A stretch of DNA of 64,000 nt from Apodemia mormo. Taxonomy: Eukaryota; Arthropoda; Insecta; Lepidoptera; Riodinidae. Positions 21,905-33,739 of the stretch are shown here, piece by piece (within the stretch, counting starts at the first letter, position 1; each line of letters opens with the position of its first letter). Both the position numbers and the translations under genes were made by a program. The notes beneath the pieces are model-generated. The model made no database searches. It was not told the origin of the DNA and saw only the letters and a program-made list of their open reading frames with translations. The stretch lies in NCBI GenBank assembly GCA_036924255.1, contig JAUPFN010000027.1, positions 3,550,735 to 3,614,734 on the forward strand. Reading direction: 5' to 3'.

Positions 21905-22760
21905 TGTACTTTTTAACTTCCCACTACGTATGTGGATAGGGAGGTTACTAATCTTGCTCCGATTTTCAAAAATGGAGTTTTTACTAGATGTCCACGTTTT
22001 GTGGTCTTAGGGACCATTTTCAACTATTTTCGCGATGACGTCAGTATGTCTCTATGTATGTGTGTGTCTGTTTTTTTTTATATCATAAGATAGCAAACAA
22101 GCAGATGGGTCTCCTGATGGAGAGTCAACCATCGCCTATAAACACCAAAGATGTTAATGGTGCGTTGCTATCTTGTGGCGAGGTCTAATGCCACATGCAT
22201 AAGTTTACCGGCTACCTTACCCTCCAAACTGGAACACGACAGCGACTAGCAATGACGCTATTGCGGCAAGAATAGGTAAGGCGGTGGTACCTGACCGGCG
22301 GTGTGATCACGTAACTCGCAATGCGAAATTATCGTGATTGTTTAGTTATTGCAAGACACATAACAGCCTTGTACATTAGTGGTAGTCGTTGCCGCTTGAT
22401 TAGTTTTGATGCTGTGACATTGCAAAAAGTGCATCTAGTGACCAGCAAGCAATTGGCGACGTGTTTTTGATGATTTTTTCATTACGTTTAAGAGTCATCG
22501 CTGATCGCTGGCGAATTGCAAACGTTAGATGATACGCCTACCGGTCGAGCCGATGCAATGCAATGTGTGTGTGTCAACAACTCATAAGTTATGAACGCCT
22601 GGACCGATCGAAACACAGTTGAAGGCATTTGATTGGATTCCACTCAACTTATACTTTCTGAATAATTGAACCAAATGGGCCCAAGAGATTTTGAGAAATT
22701 TTGAAAAAACTTTAAAAAAAACTTCGAAAAAAAATTAGGTAGGTACTATATTATAGGTAG
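21905..22760 (+). repeat. Dispersed repeat F, split by a SINE-B
   Basis: 21905-22067 (CTTCCCACTACGTATGTGGA, GATGACGTCAGTATGTCT) matches 54895-55065. 22610-22760 (GCATTTGATTGGATTC, GAGATTTTGAGAAATTTTGA) matches 40285-40430 in reverse complement. A SINE-B occupies 22068-22300. I do not recognise the family. Confidence 0.5.
22068..22300 (-). repeat. SINE-B, head-truncated
   Basis: Tail and body are nearly identical to the young copies (GATAGCAAACAAGCAGATGG to GGAATAGGTAAGGCGGTGGT). The copy stops at GGTACCTGACCGG, so the head third is missing. Confidence 0.9.
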
Positions 22761-22914
22761 ACCAGAAAATATGGTGTAAAATATGTAGATAACCCTTATA
22801 ATTGTTCTGTGTAGATAACATTGATTATTATATTAAATCGTGTTTCTAATAAATCAAGAGAATTTTAAAGAATTTTTCTTATACATATCTTAGAAACATT
22901 TTATTTTTTTTATT

Positions 22915-23195
22915 GGAACGAAGTTCCTTATCGCGCGTTGTGAAAGGGGGCTAGACGGAAAAAATTCTTACGAAAAGTTGTCACGACACTTTTTGCTATA
23001 GTAAGCTATGCGGCGTGCGCATGTTTCTCTCTCTCTCTCTCTCTCTTATAGAAAGCAAGCCAGATATTTTCATTTCTATTTCGCATTGAACAGTGTGGAG
23101 TCGCGACGATTATTTTTGTTGAGTGTATACAGGTTTTTTGTATCGAAAGGAATTTCGTTCCATCCGGGTGTCCCTTGACACCTCTCAAGTTTTTT
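22915..23195. repeat. Dispersed repeat E, copy 1, with (CT)n
   Basis: Begins GGAACGAAGTTCCTTA and ends around GGAATTTCGTTCCATCCGGG and GTGTCCCTTGACACC. The same frame of motifs bounds 58582-58792. The (CT)n run at 23024-23046 is internal. The GGAAC / GTTCC boundaries suggest short inverted ends, but a SINE cannot be excluded. Class unknown. Confidence 0.6.
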
Positions 23196-24911
23196 TTTGG
23201 TTTTATTTTTCTGCGCCTCCCTAGATACAAAGCCTGACGACGCCTTTGATGCGAATATAATGATTGGGTGAAAATACGCAGGATTTTTTAGGTTAATTAA
23301 TTATAAATAAAGTCCATACATTAAAAGATGTAATTCGTGTAAAAATACTTTCCTAAGAATATTACTAGGTATTATAACTTAGCGAGCCCTTACAAAGCTC
23401 TGCTTTTTGCTAGAACTATATCAATATAACATAATACTCGTATAAAATCTAAATAACGGTAAAATATTTTTTTCTTCGTAGTAAAATTACAACAGAAATT
23501 ATTTTGAAAGTTCGAAACGTTTATATAATAGCGCGTTTCCGAACGTCTTTGTTAGCATTGACGCCATTGGCCACAAAATGTTCAACGTAACTACGACTTT
23601 ATGACTTAACTATAAAGGTGTAATTAATTAGATACCCAGGTCATAACGTTTCTTTGGTAATTTGTTTTCTATCCCGTTTTTCGGATTATGTTCTTTCCAT
23701 AGAGTAATAACGCTTAGAGGGATAATTGCATTCAACGCTTCGTTCATATTTTAGGCCAAAACCGTGTCAATGTCCGTGTAAGCTTCGTGTAATCACTTGC
23801 GTCGTCACGCACACAAAGACTCCAAAGACTCGAATAGTGTTGCAAGTAAATAAATATTTTCCCAAGACGGTATTTAAAATATATCTACCTGACCGGTATA
23901 CAAATAATCTTTCATACTATAACATTATTAATCATTTAGTATAAACTTGAAACTTACACTTTTTATTCGGTTAGGTAAAATATGTTAAATGCCGGGAAAT
24001 ATTCTAGATGTTCTCAAAATGATTCCAAAGCTATTTAACCTTATATTTTTTTAGCTTTTGTGCTTTTATTTGTGATTTAAAATATTTTTACCTCACTGAA
24101 ATAAAGATTGCCTCTCTTTCCAATAGTATTATTAGTCATATAGAAAATTTAGAACTTACAATTTTTATTCTGGTGAGGTAAAATGAGTAGAATTACAGGA
24201 AAATGTTTTAGAGGTTCTCAAGTTTTTTTTTTTTAATTTCAGTAATTAAACAGCGGTAACCAACCGGCACCGAGCGTAAATAAAAAATATGGTCAATACG
24301 AATTTACGTTATTTAAGTTATAAAAACAGTGATTAAAGTAATTCTTACAAAAAAAACCTTATTGATATGTATCTACTAATATATTATCCTATATCATACA
24401 AATGTTTGAAATACATTGCTTAGCAAATACTTGTGTGTTATTATGTGTATGTCTGTGTGCGTGTATGTGTATGTATGTTTGTTCAAAGCTATTACCTTGG
24501 AACCTTTTTTATTTTAACTTTCATACAAATCTTGCCATGGTTTTAAACCTTAAACTATCTTGAAAATTAGCAAATGGGTGGGCAAGCAGAAACAATACTT
24601 ACGTTATAGACGAACGTTTTAAGGTAAAAATTAATAAGATACTTATTAATCAAGTATTTATTTAAATCAACTTAAAAAATTTAAATGTTTTAAGCTAAAC
24701 GTACTATATTGGCTACTATTGGCTCTGTGCACGACTTGAGCACCACCTAGCGTCCGCAACTGTTTTGGTTCTGATCTTAGAATAAACGCCTAGAAACCAC
24801 AAAAAACGAGTAAATAAAACTAAACCAGAAACGGCTCAATTCGTTTTGCGAGTTGTCAATGCTTAATAAGATCAGGTTATATCGGACACAGTTTACGAAA
24901 AATAATTCGAA

Positions 24912-24979
24912 ATGACTTATTGCATTATAAAGAAGTGTTTTAACACCTTAGAAAAACAAAAAAAGTGAACATTTCACAG
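24912..24979 (+). pseudogene. THAP zinc-finger first-exon remnant
   Basis: Reads MTYCIIKKCFNT, matching the start of a THAP domain (Met, Cys-x4-Cys, then x-Asn). After one frameshift, TFHR lies immediately before a GTAAAT splice-donor-like sequence. THAP domains occur in P-element-type transposases and in host proteins derived from them. No second exon with the remaining Cys/His and the AVPTIF-like end was found. Being inside a decayed transposon region, it is probably transposon-derived. Confidence 0.45.
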
Positions 24980-25234
24980 GTAAATACTTACAATTTATAA
25001 TTTTTCTGTTATGTAAATCGACTAAAAATAGATAATTTGAAACACATAACTTATCACTATACAGTTGCTAGTTGTGGAAAAAAAAATTGCGCACGATATT
25101 TTTAGTTAGACCTTAATGTTAAGAAAATTAATTATTGTATTTGCTTTAACTATTATTTATACTAAGTCTTATGAAAATAATTTAGCTCGAGGGTACTTTT
25201 TGATAATTAAGCATTTATTTTATTTGTCTTTTTT

Positions 25235-25435
25235 TGCCTTTAACAACACAGTAAGTCATTTTTTTTCGAATTGCGAGACCTGCACTCCGTATGACATGTA
25301 TCGCGATTCTGAGCGGACGGCAAGCGCATGCGTAGCCTTTTAAGGCTACTTTGAAATGGCTTAAAACATCGCGGCCCACTCGGTTTCTACGTGTTATAAT
25401 TCTACGTTCCAAAGCTATTTCACCTTGGATTATTT
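25235..25435 (+). repeat. Repeat R, copy 1
   Basis: Diverged from 27580-27750: shared blocks TTTGAAATGGCTTAA, ACTCGGTTTCTA and GTGTTATAATTCTA. GC-rich relative to its surroundings. Open frames here are not conserved between copies. Confidence 0.6.
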
Positions 25436-27579
25436 CGTTTTTGTGCAAATTGTGACACGAAAATATGTATACTTAATAATCAAATTATTTATTTAAAATT
25501 TTAAAAATTAAAATTAATCTCAGTGATGTAGAAATTTATAGGATAAAATAGCCAAATTTCGGCCGCCTAACCAAATACATAACTTTCGGACCCTATTAGG
25601 CTTAAACCGTTATCGGGAAGAAAATATTAATTTTCTTTTTCGTGTTAATCAATATTTAAATTTTACACTATTGATGTTTCGAATTGATTTCAACAACGAA
25701 ATAAAAATATGTAAACGTGTTAAGTTTTAAATGATTGACCCTCTCTATCCTGGTTTGTTTTCTATTGTCGGTCAATTTTTCCCTAATTTCAGCCCCATTT
25801 TTCTCTAATGTTAGCCAGTAAAGGATGTTTGAAATTAAAATAAGGTATTGACTTTGCATTAAAATTTACTTTAATTTTATTAAATAACTTTTGTAAACAT
25901 AATATGCCCTCAATTTTTTATGGTATGTATTTAAATGATCTTTTAAATTTGATAAAAACTGTAAAAGAAAAAATCTAAATGGTCACCAATTTTAATGATT
26001 AAGTCTCTTTCTTTGAGACATAAAATAAATGAAATAAATTGATATTTTAGTCTCTTTAAAACTACGCAGAAAAAATTTGATATGTAAAAATTACATTAGA
26101 TCGTTACTTGCTGGTCCTCAAAATTAAGAGAAATGAGCATTAAATATTCAATATTGTGATATTTTTTTAAATAAAACGATTTATATAAATTATTTTTTGT
26201 CTATATCAAATAATCTTCAATATAACTATTTTAGGGTACTTATTTTTATTAAGTTGTAGTCAAAGAAAGGAAACAATTTAAAGGCAATTGATATTCAAAG
26301 TTTTATTTTTCACTATTAGAATAAAACTAGAATAATTTTCTACGATTGTTAAATCAATTAAATAAAATATATCGCTAGGAACAATTATATAAAAAATATT
26401 GAGACTTTAATTTGATTGAATTCTATCATCAAATTTAAGTGTTATCATTGTATAAAACTTAATTTACATTTTCATTAAAACAGCAATAAGTTTATATATT
26501 ATAATGAAAATTATAAGTATCAAATAAAAATTCTCCCTGTTTTTGTATTAAAGAATAGTTAAAGCTAATTTATTTTTTGTTCTTTTAAGTACCTATAAAG
26601 TGTCTTCGCAAAAACTTAGCTCAGAATTCTGTCAACCTAACTTAGATTTCTGAGATTAACAGCTGTTGTACTGAAGACACCCAATGACAAGATAAATATC
26701 TAACCACAGACTACTAAGGAGAGAACTGATTGCTTACGTTAACCTTACCTAAATTCCAACTTTATTTAACTACTATTCCCCAAGTTAAAAAAATATTTAT
26801 TAAATGCGGATAAATTAAGCAGTTGATATAGAATCTTAAGAAACACATTAAACTTTAAGATAATAATTAAAAAACGATGTATGAAGTCTTGCCCGCGTTC
26901 TTAAAAGTTATGTGGAATATTAGCTTAATTATCAGTATAAACATATTAGGAGGTCGACATTAGGCGCAGACCGATTTTAGGGCACGTTACCCTACATGTT
27001 TTCGTGGATAAAAGTCGAAAATATCGCTAATAAAACTACTTGACACTAAGCAATACGAAATAATGCAGTAAGATGGCATATTATTTAATAAGAAAATTAA
27101 AAAAAAAATGACAGAGTTTTGGTAGTGACAGAGTTTTTTTCTGATGGTCACTGTGGCATCTAGAATGCTAGTTGGAACATTTTTTTTTGTCTTCTAAAAG
27201 TATGAGGACTTTTAGATATATACGAATAAATGCTTCATAATATTGGTCTGACAAACGGATTTGTAATATTTGTGTCAGTATAATGGGTGAGTCTCAACAC
27301 TTAAGAACTATTTTTTATGCAAAAGCAAAGTCCAGGCTATGTAATATCGCACATAAAATAGGAATACACATATTATTAATTATAATGAAAATAGGTAAAA
27401 ACAAATACGTGGTAGAATATTTTTCCCTTTGGCTGGCAACATTTTGAATATCGTTCTACTTAGATATTTATGATTTATTTGTTTGGATTTTATACAAAAA
27501 TATCCGATGCCAAGTAGTTTTTATCGGTGAAATGTTATCTTCAAGTCCTAAATACGCTTTTGTAAAGCACGGTGACAGC
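25436..27579. other. No gene; AT-rich interior of the long hAT-like element
   Basis: No coding frame or recognised repeat. This is most of the segment missing from the compact derivative. Confidence 0.45.
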
Positions 27580-27750
27580 ATTTCACCACACAGTAACTCA
27601 CATTTTTTGAAATTGCGAGAGCTGTACTCCGCGTGGCACGTGTCGCATGCCCGAGGGGCCGGCGAACGTAAGAGGCCTTTTCAGGCTTCTTTGAAATGGC
27701 TTAATATTGCGCAGGTCGACTCGGTTTCTATGCGTTATTATTCTATGGTT
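27580..27750 (+). repeat. Repeat R, copy 2
   Basis: AATTGCGAGAGCTGTACTCC, TTTGAAATGGCTTAA and ACTCGGTTTCTATGCG parallel copy 1. It ends at the TTCTTTC where the compact element's deletion junction lies. Confidence 0.6.
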
Positions 27751-27961
27751 CTTTCGATTTCGTTTTGAATTTACTTAGCGAAAACAAAAAATTGTTTTGT
27801 AAACAAAAAGTTTACTAGTGCGAATACTTAGTAGGTATTCATATTCTTTTTGTATATATAGGTAATAAATTAAGCAGTTCTGATAGGATATATTTAGCTA
27901 TTAAATTTAAATAATTTAGGTTTAAGTTGTATAAAAGTTTTTATAATATTAGTTCAGCAAA

Positions 27962-28164
27962 ATGGCAAATGTAAATAAGAGAAGACAGTGTTGTGTGTGT
28001 GTGTGTGTGGGACAATTTTGTAGATGTAGGTGGGCACTATGCGAGCTGCAATATATGCAATATATCTTTGCAAGGCTTAATTATCTTTTGATCGTCCGTA
28101 TTTGCAAAAACATATGAATAAAAAGCATCCTACGGTTCGGGTGATTAGCAGAACTGGTACCTAG
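27962..28164 (+). pseudogene. BED zinc-finger pseudogene, copy in the long element
   Basis: Frame 1 gives VWDNFVDV, then CNIC; a stop and frame change follow, then PYLQKHMNKKHP, that is Cys-x2-Cys with His-x4-His. This is the layout of a BED finger as found at the N-terminus of hAT transposases. A (TG)n run has expanded just before the W. No downstream catalytic domain (RNase H/hATC) is present. Confidence 0.7.
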
Positions 28165-28874
28165 TTATATTTATTATAATGTTTTTTTTTAATATTGCTT
28201 CGACATTTTGCAACCTATCGGCTATCAATAATGTGGCTAAAATAGAACTTTAGATCACAAAAATTAAATTGAATGCCATTTGAAAAATCAAAGTTGATCA
28301 TCGTTTTCAAAATACCTACACGGCTTTTAAAAAATCAATATAGGCTACTGTGATTTTTAACTAACTATCTATGTAGATGTTTGAACTAAAAAAATATATT
28401 ATTATGCTTATAGTTTTTACTCATTTTAGCTTAAAATACCTCATTTTAGCGGGAAGTTTGAGGTATGGCCTGCAGGGTTAATCGTTTACACATTTTTTAA
28501 GATTATATCAAACAATAATCAACTAAAGTAGGGCTAATTTAAAAGGTCATATATTTGTCAGATCTTAAATCTAGGAATGTGAAACGGGATCTAAAACGCA
28601 GTAGCTCCATATAAACTTGTACGTGTCTGGCATCTGCCAAATGTCGTCTACTAAAATGGCCTTAGTACTCACTACTCTCTACTCACCACAGAGTACTTTG
28701 TAATATGCTACTCACATATTTTGTACTGTACGTGAATTATATACTGAGACCGTGCTTGGAAAAATAACAGGCTGTTCTTTAGTAACAGATAATGACATCT
28801 GTTATTTTTCAGTAACAGTAACAGGATCAACAGATATCTGATTCGACCTGTTATAACCCAAGACTAGCTGGTGG

Positions 28875-30805
28875 ACTAGGTGGAACAGGTATTTGGATCA
28901 CGTATTTTTACAGACTAGGACTAGATGTACCTAGTCTCTGATTTACCTTAGTAGTGAGGCGTATTTATCGTAACAGATACAAATCACAGGTATTCGTAAA
29001 TACTAGATAACAATTGTTCCTACAATATGAAATATCTGTTGAAAAATATCAGTCACAATACTGAATCACAATCTGCACTACGTTCTTCAGTCACAGTAGG
29101 TACTAGGTACTAGGTACCTACTCAATAACAGATATTCGTGTTACCTGTTCTTCGTATGTATTAGTCTCTCTCGCTCACACCCGCTTAATTGAATCTGCTA
29201 AAACGAGAAGCACCTAGTATTTATTATCCGAAAATTCAAATAGTAATCTTTTATAACAAAATATCTTCCTAGAATAGTGACAACTGTTTCTAGTCGTATA
29301 ATCTGTTATCTGTTCCTGTTCCTAAATTTCAATTCGGAAACACTGCAAGAATACTTCTAACGATATGTTGAAATATTACGTCCTTTTTTAGGTATGTAAA
29401 AACAAAAAGGTCGATCTCAATTATTTGCATAAAATCATCAATATAGGTACTCGTACAAAATTTAAATAACGGTAAAATATTTTTTCTTCGTAGTAAAATT
29501 ACAACAGAAATTATTTGAAAGTTCGAAACGTTTATATAATGGCGCGTTTCCGAACGTCTTTGTTGGCGTTGACGTCATTGGCTACAAAATGTTCAACGTA
29601 ACTACGACTTTATGACTTAACCATAAAGGTGATATTAATTAGACACCCAGGTCATAACGTTTCTTTGGTAATTTGTTTTCTATCCCGTTTTTCGGATTAT
29701 ATTCTTTCGATTTCGCTTTGAATTTACTTAGCGAAAACAAAAATTGTTTTGTAAACAAAAGGTTTACTAGTGCGAATAAAAATACTTAGTAGGTATTCAT
29801 ATTCTTTTTGTATGTATAGGTAATAAATTAAGCAGTTCTGATAGGATATACTTATTTAGTAAATTTAAATAATTTAGGTTGAATTTGTATAAAAGTTTTT
29901 ATAATATTAGTTCAGCAAAATGGCAAATGTAAATAAGAGATGACAGTGTTGTGTGTGTGTGGGACCATTTTGTAGATGTAGGTGACCACTATGCGAGCTG
30001 CAATATATCTATGTAAGGCTTAATTATCTTGATCATCCGTATTTGCAAAAACATATGAATAAAAAGCATCCCACGGTTCGGGTGATTAGCAGAACTGGTA
30101 CCTAGTTATATTTATTATAATGTTTTTTTTAATATTGCTTCGACATTTTTCAACCCATCGGCTATCAATTATGTAGCTAAAATAGAACTTAAGATCACAA
30201 AAATTAAATTGAATGCCATTTGAAAAATCAAAATTGATAATCGTTTCCAAAATACCTACACGGCTTTTAAAAAATCAATATAGCCTACTGTGATTTTTAA
30301 CTAACTATCTATGTAGATGTTTGAACTAAAAAAAATATATTATTATGCTTATAGTTTTTACTCATTTTAGCTTAAAATACCTCATATTAGCGGGAAGTTT
30401 CAGGTATGGACTGCAGGGTTAACCGTTTACACATTTTTTAAGATTATATCAAACAATAATCAACTAAAGTAGGGCTAATTTAAAAGGTCATATTTGTCAG
30501 ATCTTAAATCTAAGAATGTGAAATGGGATCTAAAACGCAGTAGCTCCATATAAACTTGTACGTGTCTGGCATCTGCCAAATGTCGTCTACTAAAATGGCC
30601 TTAGTACTCACTACTCTCTACTCACCACAGAGTACTTTGTAATATGCTACTCACATATTTTGTACTGTACGTGAATTATATACTGAAACCGTGCTTGGAA
30701 AAATAACAGGCTGTTCTTTAGTAACAGATAATGACATCTGTTATTTTTCAGTAACAGTAACAGGATCAACAGATATCTGATTCGACCTGTTATAACCCAA
30801 GACTA
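28875..30805 (+). mobile_element. Compact internal-deletion derivative of the hAT-like element
   Basis: About 1.93 kb. 28875-29700 matches 20941-21488 plus 23420-23705, and 29703-30805 matches 27747-28866. The join lies within TTCTTTC, a microhomology present at both breakpoints in the long copy (about 23698 and 27745). It follows the long copy head to tail, separated only by GCTGGTGG. It retains AACAG/CTGTT subterminal motifs and a broken BED finger. Confidence 0.75.
29920..30105 (+). pseudogene. BED zinc-finger pseudogene, copy in the compact element
   Basis: Same exon as 27962-28164 but more damaged: an early TGA after NVNKR, a shorter (TG)n, and loss of the second Cys block (CNISM then stop). 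The His part PYLQKHMNKKHP is intact. Confidence 0.65.
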
Positions 30806-31630
30806 ATTTACCTATTCCGACCCATCTCTACTAAAAGCCCCTCTGTGCACAAAGTGCTTGTAGAGAAGGACTCAAAAATACATAACTGAACCGATTTCGA
30901 TAATTCTTTGATGATTATAATAATCCACTGCTATATGTCACATCGTACCAAAAACTACCATACCGCGATTGAAAGTTGTACAGCGACATCTAGTTACGTT
31001 TTGAGAAGATAGCGTATAAACAGCATATCTATGTACAACGGCTTATGTGTTAAGTAAACGTGGTCACAGGCAGGGCGCGAGATGATTAAAATTTCGTCAT
31101 CACCCGTGTTTTACGACCACAGAGTATTTTGTAATATACTTATGACCCTTAGATACTTAATAATTGTGAATTCAGGTGGTTCGCCTTTTTATAAGTTATA
31201 TCAATAGTTAGCCATAATTATCACGCAATACTTTCATAAGTTATTAGATATTTTATTAAATTTATTTATATTTTATTAATTTAATTAATTAATTATTTGA
31301 ATCATACATAAAAACTAAATGATTGAGTAACAAACATCCATCCATCCATCCATCCAAACACTCAAACTTTCGCATTTATATTAATACTACCTGCAGCGTG
31401 CAACCCATTGCATTATAACAGTTTTTGGTGAATCCCGCGGGATCACCTAATTTTTTCGGGATAAAAAGTAGCCTATGTGCTATTCCAGGTCATTCAAATC
31501 CGTTCAGTAGTTTTTGCGTGATTGCGTAACAAACATCCATCCAAACATCCAAACATTCGCATTTATAATATTATATTTGTATTTATAATTTTAATACAGA
31601 TAATATAATATATAATAATAATATATACAA
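30806..31630. repeat. Helitron-like and (CATC)n-containing repeats
   Basis: No gene. 30850-30925 (ACCGATTTCGATAATT) and 31380-31560 (CCCGCGGGATCACCTAATTT, GATTGCGTAACAAACATCCA) resemble lepidopteran Helitron interiors, but clean TC/CTAG ends were not found. (CATC)n runs occur at about 31336-31356. Confidence 0.5.
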
Positions 31631-31800
31631 TATAATATATTATAATAATAATATAGATTCCTTACCAACCCCGCAAATGAAGTTCTGTCATATAAATTAT
31701 TTGTAATAAATATATTAGGGATTGGGGTTTAATGGGGGTGAAGATAGGAACGTGAAAATTTGAGGTTGTATTTTTTAAGCCAAATAAAAAATATAGATAT

Positions 31801-32060
<260 letters not shown>

Positions 32061-32221
32061 GAGAAACTCAGCAAACGGCACGTGGCTTCCTCGCAATACT
32101 CTCTTTGTCAGGTATTGCAAAATGAAAAAAAAAACTATTTTCCGTATTTTACAAATTAACTGACAATAAGGCAGATGACCTATTTTTCGAAAGGGGCCAG
32201 ATTAACACTAGGTAATATATT

Positions 32222-32528
32222 GACATACATACATACACATATCTTCACCCCAGATCCCTTACGGTAGGCAAAGAGAGCCGTTTGCCATATGTCACGATCT
32301 TGCTTCTTCCTTTCTCCACATAAATTATTCTGTTTATAGAAACACGCCGGTTGTGAAGACTTATGACATCACCTTCAGACAGTACCCGATCAATCTGATC
32401 CTAGTACGTCAGTCTTGGTCTTCCCCGATACCCTACATCGCATTATATATGTATATCTGTTTTCTTAACCTGTCATTTGCCGTTATTTCTACATGTCCGA
32501 ACCAACGGAGCATGCCCTTTCTCATTCT
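32222..32528 (-). mobile_element. LINE 3' fragment (same family as 56999-57272)
   Basis: Minus strand gives a broken version of RWFGHVE..R, then K-Q-I-Y and the terminal GTAAGGGATCTGGGGTGAAGATATGT-type 3' end with a (TGTA)n tail. It lies in the putative leader intron or upstream region of OBP-like 2. Confidence 0.7.
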
Positions 32529-32591
32529 TAAACTGAAATTTTCTTTCAAGTCAACTTGTCATCTCTCACTTCAATATTAATTAACTTCAGC

Positions 32592-32603
32592 TTATTTTTA
32601 CAG
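32592..32603 (+). other. Splice acceptor of leader intron, OBP-like 2
   Basis: TTATTTTTACAG, then GTCACA and the ATG at 32610. This excludes the in-frame ATG at 32556, which would be intronic. Confidence 0.75.
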
Positions 32604-32609
32604 GTCACA

Positions 32610-33602
32610 ATGCTACATAATACTAAACTACTGACACTTTGGACTTACTTACCATCATTGGTTCTTACAAAATATATTCAATTTCAAGACAATCCTGCAT
32701 ATAATTCAATGTTTCGTGATGAACAAACTATATTTGCATCAGGGTTCAATATGACTAAATTGTTAGTTCCCGCTGATGGCACAGCATATGTACATAATGA
32801 TTTTTCAAATAACATACCATCTATATTTTTTTCTATATCAGATCGAAGATTAGATGGAGGAAGTTGTATATATGTTTTGGAAGATTTAACTGCATATGAA
32901 GTACTAGAAGGAGGACGAGATTCGACATCTGATTACGGCTTAGATAAGACTGTTTATTTAGGTTCAAAAGATGGAGTTTATAAATATAATCCAGAAAGTT
33001 TATCAGCTAAAAAGTTTGGACCATTTCGTGATGACATTATTCAAATACAAAAAGCAAATGGCACAGATCTTATATACTTTCTAACAACACAAAAGAAGCT
33101 TTATAAATTGGAAAATAATGGTACAGTAAAAACTAGAATAACAGCGGTCACTTGTGCATTAGAATTTGTTCTCGATACGGCTAATAATATATATTTTATT
33201 GGTTGTGATGATGGACTACCGCATATTGTAACACCAGAAGGAAACTTAGTGACGTATACTGCAAGTGTAATTGAAGATTTTAAAGTAGTTAAACTTATTA
33301 GACCAGCATTTATTATGGAAAAGAGTGTACCATTTTTTGCTGATGGATATATTTATATGCTTTATTCAAATGGTACGAGTGAAAAAAAAGATATTTTTGT
33401 TAGAGAAAGACCGTCAGCATTTAGTATTGATGCGGCGTTATATCTTGTTGCAGCATTAGATGGAAAGATATATGAATTTAATGTCATGGAAGTTTTATTA
33501 AAATCTATGTTCGGAATTACTTCTTATTGGCCGAGTGATCTGTCAAAAATAATAATGTCTATGATAGATACTGTAAAAGATGGCATCCACAAACTGTTGT
33601 AA
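32610..33602 (+). CDS. Ommochrome-binding protein-like 2
   Basis: 330 residues, intact. The N-terminus MLHNTKLLTLWTYLPSLVLT is hydrophobic and probably a signal peptide, though weaker than in the other two. Candidate N-glycosylation sites are NMT, NGT (three) and NNG-type loops. The core aligns by eye with OBP-like 3: KTVYLGSKDGVYKY, DDIIQIQKANGTDLIYFL, LEFVLDTANNIYFIGC, VKLIRPAFIMEKSVPFFADG and MLYSNGTSEKK each have a counterpart. A C-terminal tail of about 45 residues after KIYEFN, with an amphipathic character (SKIIMSMIDTVKDGIHKLL), is absent from OBP-like 1. I start at 32610, not 32556, because of the acceptor at 32592-32603. By family it should be secreted and may bind a small ligand; this is not shown by the sequence. 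Confidence 0.85.
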   Translation: MLHNTKLLTLWTYLPSLVLTKYIQFQDNPAYNSMFRDEQTIFASGFNMTKLLVPADGTAYVHNDFSNNIPSIFFSISDRRLDGGSCIYVLEDLTAYEVLEGGRDSTSDYGLDKTVYLGSKDGVYKYNPESLSAKKFGPFRDDIIQIQKANGTDLIYFLTTQKKLYKLENNGTVKTRITAVTCALEFVLDTANNIYFIGCDDGLPHIVTPEGNLVTYTASVIEDFKVVKLIRPAFIMEKSVPFFADGYIYMLYSNGTSEKKDIFVRERPSAFSIDAALYLVAALDGKIYEFNVMEVLLKSMFGITSYWPSDLSKIIMSMIDTVKDGIHKLL

Positions 33603-33731
33603 GATTAATTTCGATGGCAATAATGGCTATAATTATTTAAATTCTAAATCAATTTCATGTAGGTAGAGACTAAGCTAATATAGAATACTTAAATTTTAAG
33701 ACAATTGTAAATATATTTAGCGTTCTTTTTA

Positions 33732-33737
33732 AATAAA
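33732..33737 (+). terminator. Poly(A) signal for OBP-like 2
   Basis: AATAAA 130 nt after the stop, followed by GTTGTTTTT, a U/G-rich stretch expected downstream of cleavage sites. Confidence 0.65.
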
Positions 33738-33739
33738 GT

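Larger units (their letters stand above)
20941..28866 (+). mobile_element. Long decayed hAT-like element with later insertions
   Basis: The left part (20941-21488 and 23420-23705) and right part (27747-28866) match, in order and orientation, the compact element at 28875-30805. The left end ACTAGGTGGAACAGGT and right end ACCTGTTATAACCCAAGACTA form imperfect inverted termini. Many AACAG/CTGTT subterminal motifs lie at both ends. GCTGGTAG (20933-20940) and GCTGGTGG (28867-28874) flank it, a possible 8-bp target duplication. A BED finger remnant lies near the right end. A 1.93-kb block (21489-23419) is absent from the compact copy and includes a SINE-B. No transposase frame survives. Superfamily assignment rests on the BED finger and the possible 8-bp duplication. 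Confidence 0.6.

Noticed and set aside
25116..25343. 75-codon frame starting with a signal-like hydrophobic stretch
   Set aside because: It runs across repeat R, whose second copy at 27580 does not keep the frame.
30806..30835. CCTATTCCGACCCATCTCTA as the right terminus of the hAT-like element
   Set aside because: It looks like a hAT end in general style, but no matching inverted copy was found at the left side of either element, so the boundary was placed at GACTA (30805).
32556..32609. In-frame extension of OBP-like 2 to an upstream ATG
   Set aside because: TTATTTTTACAG lies between the two ATGs; the upstream residues (MSSLTSILINF) are intronic by comparison with the other two paralogues. 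The same logic excludes 39006-39056 for OBP-like 3.
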